A stretch of DNA of 64,000 nucleotides from Pomphorhynchus laevis. Lineage: Eukaryota > Acanthocephala > Palaeacanthocephala > Echinorhynchida > Pomphorhynchidae. The notes under the pieces were generated by a model. That model did no database searches. It was given only the letters and a program-made list of their open reading frames with translations, and was not told the origin of the DNA. Of the stretch, positions 32,601 through 40,797 are shown one piece after another. The first letter of the stretch is position 1. Each line of letters opens with the position of its first letter. Position numbers and translations under genes: made by a program. The DNA lies in contig WNNJ02001419.1 of NCBI GenBank assembly GCA_012934845.2, forward strand, positions 1-64,000, read 5' to 3'.

Positions 32601-35181
32601 TAATATTAATAAGATATAATATTATATCTTCAAACATTTATCAAAAGTAAAGGAATAAAAACTCTGATTCGCAACAAAAATATCGTTAGATCTAGATCAA
32701 AAATTATTGGGATGTAAGCAACACATTTTAAAAAGAAAAGTTTCGTCGATACACAATAACAATAAGAAGCAAAGAAATGAAAAGTTGAATTTCTCACTTT
32801 TCATATATTGTTATTCACTTATGTACAAAAGTCATAATTATATTTCATAATTAAAGTCATATTTGTTATTTAAAATTAATTATTTAAATTATATTGAATT
32901 TAAAGTTTGGTTAAGAGCATTTAATTAAATTTGAAGCAAAATCAGTTAGTGACGTAAGCAATATAATTTTAGAAACAGCAACATTTAGTGAATGACGATA
33001 ATCGTTTCTACAACATCGAGTCCTAAGCACTTAATTTACTTTAAATTAATTTACTATTAAATAATTTACTATTTAATTAATTTACAATTTTTAATATTAA
33101 ATCGATTATTGATCAAAATAAAATTTATAAATACTTAAAATTAATGCTTCTGATAAAATAATATTTAGCTAATTACAATAAATTACGTGTTACACAATTA
33201 TCTTCTTTAAAAAATAAGCAAAAAATATTAAATAATAATATTATATAATATATATTATTTTATAATATTAATTTATTAATTTGTGTTTCTGATAAAATAA
33301 TATTTAGCTACATGCTACACAAAAGTTTATTATTTTCTTTTTTAAACAAATGAGCTAAAAATAAACATTTGAACATACCCATCAAATATATCTTATCTTC
33401 AAATTGAACAACTGCAAATTTTTTCCGTCTTTCCCACGCAATCAGCGCTTCAACTGCATTTTCATTATTGACTGATATCTGCTCTTCATCTTTAATATTA
33501 ATGTAATAATGAATAATGAAACAAACGTTAATTTTACCTCTTAATAATCCCGGATCTACAACAGTTATAGTAGGAAAATAATCATCGGACTTTTCTTCGC
33601 TTATAGGTTTTACTATACCAAACTAAAAATGTATTTGTCTTATATGAAACTTGAATTTTATGTGTTCAATTTGTAACAATATAATTACGATAAGTCAAAG
33701 TAAATTTATTAATTGATTTAAGATCGATCAAAATTATTATTTCTGACTCTTGTCAGAAATACTCAAAAATGTTGATCAGAACAAATTATTTTTAATCTAA
33801 ATTAATATTTTTAAATAATATTATTATTGTCTTTACGATCACTGTTTTATATTATCAAGCATTAACAAATCAATTGATAAAATTAATAAATTATTAATAA
33901 ATTAATAATCAAACATTGATAAATATTTACTCATAAATTAATAAATTATCAGTATTAATATGATTAATATTATCAATATTATAAATTGATAAATTTTAAA
34001 TTGATAAATATTATCAACATCAATAATAATTAATAATTAATAAATTATTAATCAAACATTAAATATTTACTCATTAGAATTTTTTAAATCTTACATATTA
34101 AATATAACATGATATTTATACAATAATACATATTTTAGATGAAACAACTGTAAATAATGTCAAAGTGTATTTAAATTCATATCTAACCATGATATCTAAG
34201 ATTATCTATATAATGTTTTTAAGGTTAGAAATTGTCTTGATATGTTTAATACTTTTAAATTAAAAACACCAGTAATTTCAACAGCTCGATTGCTTACAAT
34301 TCATCGCATATAAGTACATTAATTTACCGGAGAAAATGCTTTACTCACTTATTAAATTACTGTGAAAATAAAATTAAGTAGCTAATTAAATAATACCTTT
34401 GTCATTGAATGATTTCAAATATATTCAATCACCAAATTTTAAAAATTATATTTTTTTCGTATCTCTAAGTTAATTCTATTCATTGAGATTATACTCAAGT
34501 TTACACCAGCTTAGAAATTAATTTCTCATCTGACGGTATATTTACGATTTAGTTTATTACAATTCGTCATATTAAAATTAAAAGTTTTAACAAAAATAAT
34601 TCTTTCCTATAATTATTGTTTAAGTTTAAAACCTATCTTTGTAATTATTTATAAACTTTTAATTATTATACAATACACGATTCTATTTTAAATTAGTATT
34701 TTATTTGCTTTGATTAATCCAGGTTTAAAATGTTGTCGCTAGACATTTATAAAAGTCAACAAATATTTGACGGGATATTTGTCATGGAAATGCAGGGTAT
34801 CCCGAAATTATTGCATTCAATTAGTCTAAATCAAATATGATTAATTGACAAAAAGATATCGATTTTCTAATTGTTCTAATTTTTATGAACAGTTTATTAC
34901 TATTGATTGATAAATACTAAAACTTTGATATTTAAGTCTCCCTGTCTTCATTTTGTAAAATTAAATCCCCAATTGCCTATACAGTATAAGAAACTTTTTG
35001 TTCTATTATTGGATCTAACTAATTAAACGAATTTGCTTACTTTTGTAGATTGCAATACAATTTTAATATATTCTTGTATACATTTAAACCGAAGCTCGTC
35101 ATTGGCATCACACGTAAACTTTTCCTTGATTTTCCTACGCCACCTATTTTCTTCGCAAAAGTCATCTTGAAATTTATTCAT
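13661..35181 (-). CDS. Kelch-repeat protein with Lys-rich C-terminal tail (seven exons)
   Basis: Host gene on the minus strand. Exons: 35181-35041, 33622-33538, 33489-33379, 23597-23417, 17315-17121, 17076-16847, 14649-13661. They sum to 1,932 nt with phases matching at all six junctions, giving 643 aa and a stop. Residues about 85-350 form four to five kelch blades (YLMG|GYIYEEG, ILVAGGQTYDN, VHILGGYD, SIGGVYI, SFDIETNKWHKG), a beta-propeller fold normally used to bind a partner protein. Residues about 353-570 are very rich in Lys, Ser and Asp, and the last 75 or so are acidic. No BTB domain is visible, so this is not a complete BTB-kelch Cullin adaptor unless further 5' exons exist; an in-frame stop lies 11 codons before the chosen ATG. 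Introns of 1.4, 9.8, 6.1 and 2.2 kb are full of transposons; two others are 48 and 44 bp. Partner and role unknown; the tail suggests nucleic-acid, cytoskeletal or nuclear association, but that is a guess. Confidence 0.88.
14650..16846 (-). other. Kelch intron 6, with PLE-1 tail fragments
   Basis: AT-rich. A degraded tail in reverse orientation is recognisable at about 14975-15190 and 15420-15780 (atcaagtaacggagtctaca near 14982, gattgactaataaataacat, caacgacgtatttcctctga). The rest shows nothing. Confidence 0.6.
16847..17076 (-). CDS. Kelch gene exon 6
   Basis: Encodes SWTYMAPISRKRARPL, SIGGVYIDK, FDPSTKSWSLVT and HSLAYD. Contains the W of one blade and a full following blade. Donor ATG|gtaagt, phase 1. 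Confidence 0.9.
17121..17315 (-). CDS. Kelch gene exon 5
   Basis: Encodes PLRSCQLYNILTDKWTSLQP, then IYYDGKFVHILGGYD and LYSFENN. Two blade signatures: the D/N-x-W of one blade and the GG of the next. The following intron is 44 bp (17120-17077). Confidence 0.9.
18247..18290. repeat. Hairpin in low-complexity DNA
   Basis: acggggtagt and actaccccgt form a perfect 10-bp stem with a 12-base loop (18258-18289), just after a partial direct copy acggggtagcag (18249-18260). It may be a local inverted duplication. Confidence 0.6.
18410..18490 (+). repeat. Short minisatellite (catcgacgacaac unit)
   Basis: About six imperfect copies of a 12-15 bp unit, catcgacgacaac, just upstream of the L2/CR1-like LINE. 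About 30 bp before it there is a 29-base match to PLE-1 (gaacaaatttatccaggtag near 18387). The minisatellite may be the 5' end of the LINE. Confidence 0.75.
18620..22445 (+). mobile_element. L2/CR1-like LINE, nearly full length, inactive
   Basis: Lies in kelch intron 4 in opposite orientation. About 18620-19560 carries a possible ORF1 (Ser/Pro/His-rich, no known domain). About 19470-20240 encodes an APE-type endonuclease (LLNTRSILNKSDLI, LGDFNIRLD, SDHFLITLDL). About 20990-21720 encodes the RT (SYRPISLLPTLSKLLERL, QSAFRSNHSTE, SLDLSSAFDIVDH, GVPQGSVLG, QYADDILIY). The C-terminal part has SLAWNQLPLDVRRAPPL, typical of the L2/CR1 group. Frameshifts near 19.9 and 21.5-21.9 kb and a stop just before GVPQG kill it. 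It ends near aaaataaatcctttttt. The coding strand is strikingly C/T-rich. Confidence 0.85.
19470..21442 (+). pseudogene. LINE ORF2: endonuclease and RT palm, L2/CR1-like
   Basis: Readable ORF2 core in two overlapping frames (to about 19935, then from 19877). The endonuclease nicks target DNA and the RT copies the element RNA at the nick. The endonuclease catalytic-type blocks and RT motifs up to the palm aspartate in SLDLSSAFD are present. The YADD box lies 100 bp further on in another frame. It is a relatively young copy because motifs are barely changed. Confidence 0.8.
22799..22899. mobile_element. Tiny inverted-repeat MITE (97 bp) flanked by TA
   Basis: Perfect 22-bp terminal inverted repeats (cagaggaatgttagaatttt...) enclose about 55 bp, and the dinucleotide TA occurs on both outer sides (22799-22800 and 22898-22899). 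TA duplication is the mark of Tc1/mariner-type insertion, so this is probably a mariner-related MITE. No transposase is present here. Confidence 0.6.
22900..23416. other. AT-rich part of kelch intron 4
   Basis: No further element recognised. Confidence 0.5.
23417..23597 (-). CDS. Kelch gene exon 4, ending at a GC-AG intron
   Basis: Encodes GYIYEEGSNERKDPDHEYCF through ILVAGGQTYDNE. The only donor that keeps frame with exon 5 is GA|GCAAGT (23418-23411), which matches the consensus of the minor GC-AG intron class. Nearby GT sites give a stop in exon 5. Confidence 0.85.
23990..25570 (+). mobile_element. LINE-type element 3' half: RT, Cys-rich finger, nuclease-like end
   Basis: In kelch intron 3, plus strand, broken in several places. 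Blocks in order: WFADDAHFVGSADEL (RT catalytic box), IGPQYGYFF, SPHIAFTALTQSLQFRWNFL, a Cys-rich finger (CSCGQNFDVTHSLACQIGG, about 24850-24905), RHNVIRDILAN, then ARLDIG, LLDICIFSHLAPSY and FATNGGMN. This succession (RT, C-C-H-C finger, then a domain with D...D. spacing like PD-(D/E)XK nucleases) recurs in retroelements of many invertebrates. The nuclease assignment is my inference. It ends near gggcccatttgcgggtaacc (25509-25528), a motif shared with the element at 36.7 kb. Confidence 0.65.
25690..27300 (-). mobile_element. LINE RT fragment, I/Jockey-type, minus strand
   Basis: Same orientation as the kelch gene, inside intron 3. From 27240 down: KYGITLLNHCYKFLTHVIAS, EEQYGFRPNRSTTDAI, FIDFQKALDSVDR, GILQGNPLSPLLF, LYADDLAIISKS, KSKVIKFRRGGRLS and a long C-terminal region ending in CCFRNTACSSLLHVFSCAHL (about 25955), a possible Cys/His finger. 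The endonuclease half is absent (5' truncation, usual for LINEs). Several frame breaks. A 3' end with aataaatcactaca lies near 25700. Confidence 0.75.
27690..30250 (+). mobile_element. LINE ORF2, I/Jockey-like, with endonuclease and RT
   Basis: Starts at about 27751 (MQSTREPFSLNILQWNSGGA). The endonuclease blocks ILQWNSGGA, VIVLQETRS, YIRPG and LGDFNDRTGRW lie in the first 200 codons. A linker of about 250 codons follows, then RT pieces RPISIQNALVSIYEKAL, AIFLDFSAAFDRIS, GSPLSPILY, VYADDTTVLFTG and KYLGFTV. Frames change at about 28350, 29100, 29290 and 29525, so it is inactive. Orientation is opposite to the host kelch gene. The last 90 bp (30090-30180) also occur at the end of the next LINE. 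Confidence 0.78.
30558..30803. mobile_element. Fold-back MITE-like palindrome (246 bp)
   Basis: Two arms of about 115 bp pair almost perfectly, with ends caagaaggcgaggaaacagg on both sides and a short non-paired centre (about 30670-30685). TA lies at both outer ends, consistent with a Tc1/mariner-type target duplication. It is non-coding and the transcript would form a long hairpin. It lies between two LINE fragments in kelch intron 3. Confidence 0.65.
30930..31700 (+). mobile_element. LINE RT fragment, same group as the 26-kb copy
   Basis: Reads PKSWQQSVVKVLYKGSGD, then a jump to a region like the 26-kb LINE (IQHKGVMEDDPLSTLFSHSL, LFLFDDDLLILFD, KTKVIKFRHEGRLSNSHN). The catalytic YADD is replaced by FDDD and part of the palm is deleted, so it cannot be active. 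From about 31611 it switches to a 90-bp block identical in origin to 30090-30180. It faces the 26-kb copy on the opposite strand. Confidence 0.65.
31701..33378. other. Rest of kelch intron 3, AT-rich
   Basis: Possible LINE residue to about 32000, then low-complexity A/T with short taata-type repeats at 32510-32640. No gene recognised. Confidence 0.5.
33379..33489 (-). CDS. Kelch gene exon 3
   Basis: Encodes EEQISVNNENAVEALIAWER through VQFEDKIYLMG, the start of the first visible kelch blade. The glycine pair of the blade is split by the following 9.8-kb intron (donor gtatgt, phase 1). Confidence 0.88.
33538..33622 (-). CDS. Kelch gene exon 2
   Basis: Encodes FGIVKPISEEKSDDYFPTIT and following residues. 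Acceptor tttttag, donor AGAG|gtaaaa, phase 0 in and phase 1 out. The next intron is only 48 bp (33537-33490). Confidence 0.85.
33623..35040. other. Kelch intron 1, AT-rich
   Basis: No mobile element or coding signal recognised. Confidence 0.5.
35041..35181 (-). CDS. Kelch gene exon 1 (start codon)
   Basis: Residues 1-47, starting MNKFQDDFCEENRWRRKIKE and ending KIVLQSTK. The ATG at 35181-35179 is preceded in frame by a TGA 11 codons upstream, which favours it as the start. The exon ends at a strong donor (AAAA|gtaagc). The charged helical segment could be the end of a BACK-like region, but this is weak. Confidence 0.8.
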
Positions 35182-35639
35182 GGTCGATGGTGTTTCACGT
35201 TGATGTGTACTGTATCACTTTCAATGTGATAGATACAAAGTCTACTACTCATTCAATTCACAATATTGAATTAGCGCCAAATATGCATTATAATTATTAG
35301 GATACAACGCGATAGCTTATATTAATTACCAATTGTAATATTAATTGATTGAATATTAATTTAATAGCAATTTATATTTTTTAAATAAGATAAAGTAATA
35401 TTTTAACAAAGTAATATTAAGACAAATAAAACTCAAAGTTTAAATACACCTTGTTTTTATCTGCTAACTATACCTGTTTGCAAAATTAGATATGCGTCAT
35501 TCGAGCTTAAAATACACCAGATCAGATCACGTATTTAAAATTCTTAATATTATGAAAGCTTAAATTTCTACCTTTAAATATATCTAAATGTTGAAAGTAG
35601 ATGCCTTTTTAATTATTGATTATTTTATTATTTAAATTT

Positions 35640-36470
35640 TATTTAGCACTTTATTTTAATTTATAAACAATATAAAATACGTAGACTTAGTTAGCTGATC
35701 TGATTTGTATATAATAGCTATTATTTGTGCAGTTGTTAACAAAATCCTTATTATTTGTACAAATAATAAATAATATTAATAAATGATAAATAAATAATAT
35801 TATACAATCTACTAGATGAAAGTATACTTAATTAAATATTAAAAACTATAATTGCTAGCAATTTCAAAATGGGCTTTAAAATCATTATTAAGAATATCGT
35901 CCGTTATTATTAAGCATTACTTTTTAATTTATAAACAATATAAATATAATATAAATATATAATATTTGTATATAATATAAATATAATTATATTATTAAAT
36001 ATAATTATAAATATAATTATATAATATCAATATAATTATATTGTTTATATATAATATAAACAATACAATTTACATATTAAAATTATAAATAAATTAATAT
36101 AAAATTTAAATTAAAAACAAATTACTATATATAAATTAAAAATAAAAATAACTAATCATAAATAATAAATAATAATTAAATAAGATTGTATGTAATTCAT
36201 ATTTATATTAAGTTAAAATTTAAAATTAAAATTTAAAATAAAAGTCAATTTATATGAATTGACTAATAAATAACAGAAGTTGTATCAGAATAAGGATTAA
36301 AATGAGGAACTGCTGTGAAATCAGGTTTCGGCTACTGTTCCTCCACCCAACATAGCATCACGGCCAAATACGCGTTAATGGCGTATTTTCCTCTGATGAA
36401 ATATGATTATCTAATATTTCCTAATACAAAGTATATTATGTATTATAAAAATTTTCCGCTTAAGAATTTA
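35640..36470. repeat. PLE-1 tail fragments in both orientations
   Basis: A plus-oriented end signature (tacgtagacttagttagctg, about 35675-35695) and a minus-oriented tail at about 36180-36460 (gaattgactaataaataaca, aggaactgctgtg, the acg-type hairpin, ctaatacaaagtatattatg). They lie just upstream of the kelch start. Confidence 0.65.
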
Positions 36471-36689
36471 AATTTATTTTTAACAATTTGAAGAAAGCCA
36501 AACACATATATATGTATAATATATATAATATATATATTATATATAATATATATTATATATAATATCTAACTAACAATATATTAATATCTTCTCTTCTAAC
36601 TTCTCTTCTCTTATATATATCTTATGTTTAAGCCATAAACACATATTTATCTTATTCAATAAGCCAAAGGATTATTGAATATTTTTTTT

Positions 36690-37730
36690 AAAGATAAAAG
36701 TTTATTATGATATACAATTGAATGGGTTGCCCGCAAATGGGCCCATATTATTACTTAGATAACGATTAATAAAATATAGGGGATCATTGAGCTTCGGATT
36801 CAAGATTGCATAAGACTCTCCCTGACGCATGCTGAATTCCCCCGCCGAATTGCAGCACTTATGCGCTGTAGGAAATGGGATTTTGCCTGGGCGTCGTTTG
36901 TAGCTAGTCTCAGTCGCTTCCTAATTAGTTCAAAGAGGGCGGTAGCTTTACATCCCAAGGTGCCGATTGACTCGACAGCTACTGGGACGAAGCAGCAATA
37001 TGAAGGATCCAAACATGTATATTTGATCCGTTTCCTGCGTTCGGCTTCCGTAACCAGAGCTCCAGCACCTGCTGCAGAACAATCTACGTGAGACGGAGCT
37101 AGGGTGTTCACGCAAGTATGTTCCGATACTAGTAGACGTCCACAGTCCCTGGTACTAAGGTGGCTCCATCTGGTCTCTTACCGTCAGTTCGGGACATACC
37201 ACAGGGCTCCAAGGAGCAGGGGTAACCCGCTGCTGATGAAGCTGCCTTTATTATTCCATTCACTTTGGCATGTCGGAAGTGGCGGCCGATAGACCTTTGC
37301 AGTCTAACCCATGCCGGGCTAGCATATCTACAATTGCGCCGCACTTACAAGTATGTAAGGCACAGAGCGGCAATCCCAAACGAAGGCCAATTGAGATGCG
37401 AATCCCCTCGTCGTCTAATCTTGTTCCGGTCGCCGCGTTTGGTATTGCCTGTAGGAATGCTCCTGCAGCTGGTGCGGCCACAGCCAGCAATCGTGCTCTT
37501 TCTGTTATGTTTGGGGCAGAGTCTAATAGCTGCTGGAATATTAGCTTTTGAATCAGGACACTCCAAGATTTCTGACGCCGTGGATTATCAGGATGATCCG
37601 ATCCGAAGCTCAATAACCACCTCGACCTTCCCAGCTCAAATTCGGAGTCTGTATGCGAGAAAACGGGGTAGCGTGCCAACAGTCGCTCGACCAACCCCTG
37701 TGTTATTGAATAAAATAAATTCTTATTGAA
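36690..37730 (-). mobile_element. LINE-type 3' remnant: Cys-rich finger and nuclease-like domain
   Basis: Minus strand, GC-richer than its surroundings. From 37694: a helical stretch ending in CKCGAIVDMLARHGLDCKG (finger of C-C-H-C type), then YPCSLEPCGMSRTDGKRPDG, HTCVNTLAPSHV, a Lys/Glu-rich helix (EAERRKRIKYTCLDPSY) and FVPVAVESIGTLGCKATALFE. This C-terminal block is common in invertebrate LINE-like retroelements. RPDG plus a later acidic residue resembles a PD-(D/E)XK nuclease, but that is inferred. The RT part is missing. The 3' end carries gggcccatttgcgggcaacc (reverse strand, near 36725-36745), then an A-rich end. Confidence 0.68.
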
Positions 37731-37769
37731 TTAAATAAGATATACGATAGTAGAGAAAAATAACCAAAT

Positions 37770-38860
37770 AAATCTGATCAGATAACTGATCCTACGTATT
37801 TTATATACGTATTTATCAACTAAAAATGATGTTAAGAAGTTAATTAATAAAAAATTAAATGATTAAATGATTTCGAAGAAAATCAATATCATTACATATT
37901 ACAATATTATTACATATTATGGCAATTCTTAAAATTTTAATATTTAATGTATTATATTTAATATTAAATGGTATACATATGGTATGTTATCATGTTTCGG
38001 CACTAATTCCTAGACCTAACATAAAAGCGGGGCCAAATGCATGCTAATGACGTATTTTCTCCGATGAAATTTGATTATCTAGTATCTTATTCTAATACAA
38101 AGTATATTATTTATCCATCCATAAAAAAATTTCGCTTAATAGTCTAAATTTATTTTCGATAATATTTTATTAATTTATATATTGTGAATTTGATATTTTA
38201 ATAATATTTTTTTTAGTTTTTATACTTTATTATAATAGAAATAAAATTCATCAAACTTGATAAAAATAAGCAGTAAAATAATAATGTCGTATCAATAATA
38301 CACATCAGATCAGATAACTGAGTCCACGTATTTTATACTAAATAAATAAAAAATAAAGATAAATAATTATAAGCAAAGTCCACAGGTCAATAATAGCATT
38401 TCATTAAAACAAATCAGATCAGGTAACTGAATCTACGATATTGAATTCTTTATAAATTAAACAAAATGAAAAATAAAAATAAACTAATTAAATAACAATT
38501 ATTTAAATAATAAAAATTAAATTATTATTTAAAATTAAATAATAACAATTATTAATAACAATTATTTTTAATGATAAAATTAAATAATGACATAATTAAA
38601 TAATAAATAATTAAGTGACCAAATGTATTTATATTTTGTAAATTCGAAAAATAAAAATAAACTAATTAATAATTGTATGCAAGATTTCATTTTACAATTT
38701 TAGTTAAAATTGAAATCTAAAATAAAAGTCAATTTTTATGAATTAAATAATAAATAAAAGACGTTGGATTATTATAAGGAACAATATAGTATTATATTAT
38801 AATGCTATATTATAATATAGTATTATAATTCTATATTATAATATAGAATTATATAGTATA
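37770..38860 (-). repeat. PLE-1 tail repeats, long variant, plus AT palindromes
   Basis: End signatures in reverse orientation near 37772, 38303 and 38412. A tail body at about 37985-38290 includes the extended segment with taataaataaaattcatcaaac-type sequence also seen at about 6290 and, reversed, at 46150. At 38790-38860 there is a nested AT palindrome (atattataatatagtattat and its mirror). Confidence 0.6.
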
Positions 38861-39290
38861 TTATTCTAATTCAAAGTGTATTATTTATTATCCATCCATA
38901 AAAATTTTCCGCTAATGATTTTAAATTTATTCTTTATATTATTGTGTTGATTTATATATTTTACTATTTTCTGCTTGATGTTATTTTTATAGTAACATAG
39001 TTTAAAATATGTATCTATTAAATTATTTAAATGATTTTGAAGAAAGCCAATATCATTACATATTGTAGCAATTCTTAAACTTTCATTATTTAATGTATTA
39101 TATTTGATATTATATGGTATTCATGAATGCTCATGCAAAAATATGTTTCTTGTAAATTTAAATATGCTATCTTTACGATATAAATTAATAGTAGTTTTAG
39201 TTAATGTTAATTTAATGTTCATATCTAGATATACACCTCCATTATCATCAATATTAGTTTTATTAAAGATAAGACTATCTGAATAAACGC
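38860..39290 (-). mobile_element. PLE-1 RT 3' fragment, minus strand
   Basis: Reads, from 39290 down, GVYLDMNIKLTLTKTTINLY, FTRNI and LQNHLNNLIDTYFKL. A truncated copy lying head-to-tail with the next one. Confidence 0.7.
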
Positions 39291-39785
39291 ATTTTCATGC
39301 ATTGACTAATAAATAACAGACGTTGTATCAAAATAAGGATTAGAGGTCATCAGGAGTAACTGCTATTTTATCAGATTTCGGCCCCTAACTCCTCTACCCA
39401 ACATAGCAGCGGGGTTAAATACATGCTAATGATGTATTTCCTCTGAAATAACTATCTAGTATCTTATTCTAATACAAAGTATATTATTTATTATCCATCC
39501 ATAAAAATTTGCCACTTAAGAGTTTAAATTTATTCTTTATATTATTGTGTTGATTTATATATTTTACTATTTTCTGCTTGATGTTATTTTTATAGTAACC
39601 TAGTTTAAAATATGTATCTATTAAATTATTTAAATGATTTTGAAGAAAGCCAATATCATTACATATTGTTGCAATTCTTAAAATTTCATTATTTAATGTA
39701 TTATATTTTATATTATACGGTATGCATGAATGCCCATGCAAAAATATGTTTCTTGTCAATTTAAATATAATAATTGTTTAATTTA
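39291..39785 (-). mobile_element. PLE-1 3' fragment with tail, minus strand
   Basis: Tail at 39295-39480 (hairpin variant aaatacat/atgtattt, gctgctatgttgggt on the complement) preceded on the minus strand by coding 39759-39484: FLHGHSCIPYNIKYNTLNNE, ICNDIGFLQNHLNNLIDTYF, then KLLSGKFLWMDNK and stop. This shows the natural C-terminus of the protein (about 40 bp before the tail). Confidence 0.75.
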
Positions 39786-40227
39786 ATCGTTTTATTTTCT
39801 TTTATTGATATATACTTTTTGTATCACTAATCTTCGTCTTTTATTTGTATTATTGTCATCTTTATGATATAAATTAGTAATAATTTTAATTGATGTCAAT
39901 TTTATGTCAATTTTAACATGTTCCTTGAATAAACACAGGGATTTGAATATTTAAAAAGATGAATATTTAAAACTATAAAATTATTCCCATTAATTATTTA
40001 TATTTAAAATACGATGTTACCATGCAGTAACTAAAAGTTAATTAAACTAACTCCTTAAGTGTCACATTTATAAAATGAGATTTATAACACTTATTTCAAA
40101 TAAAAATTAAAGTGAACTAATTTAAAAATTAAATATTAAGTAAAAAAATTAAAATTAAATTTATTTTAAAAATAAATAAATTAGTGACGTAGCTCCAGTT
40201 AAATTGGCGAAAGACAGAGGTCATCGG

Positions 40228-40797
40228 CATGCCTGAAGCCATAAACGCTTGTATAACCCTAATATTGGTGTAGTTAAGAATAAGGCTTTCTGGATAAATG
40301 TGCTCACTAATTGAATAAAAATTATTAGAATTAAATACACACATACCATCAATATATCGAAACATATATTTCATATATTTATATTGTTTAGATTTAGTTT
40401 TTAAACAGTCATGAACAAATTCATATTTTATAAAGCTTAAAAACAAGTCAGCTATAATTGGGCTACTATTACCACCCATTGGAACACCTTTTACTTGTCT
40501 AAATATAGATGTCCCTACTTTTAAATAATTTAATTTATCAAAATATTTAAGGATTCTATTAATTCAATTTTATCCATATATTTATATTTACTTGATGGTT
40601 TAATTTTTGTTAAATAGGCGTTATAATTATTATAACATATGTATATCTTTTTCCGAATATAAGATTAATTAATTTTACTAACGCTTCTTTAATATCTACT
40701 AAATCTAGATTTGTATAAAGCGTACTAAAATCGTATGTATTTATATTTTTAAAATTTATTCCTTATGTCTGTTCTAAAAATTCATTTATTTATTCAT
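40228..40797 (-). mobile_element. PLE-1 RT fragment (fingers/palm), minus strand
   Basis: From 40797 down: YDFSTLYTNLDLVDIKEALV (first palm motif), LINLIFGKRYTY, KIELIESLN region, GGNSSPIIADLFLSFIKYEF, then FRYIDGMCVF where the second catalytic Asp is changed to Gly, so the copy is inactive. It joins directly, mid-protein, onto the C-terminal part of the next copy. Confidence 0.75.
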
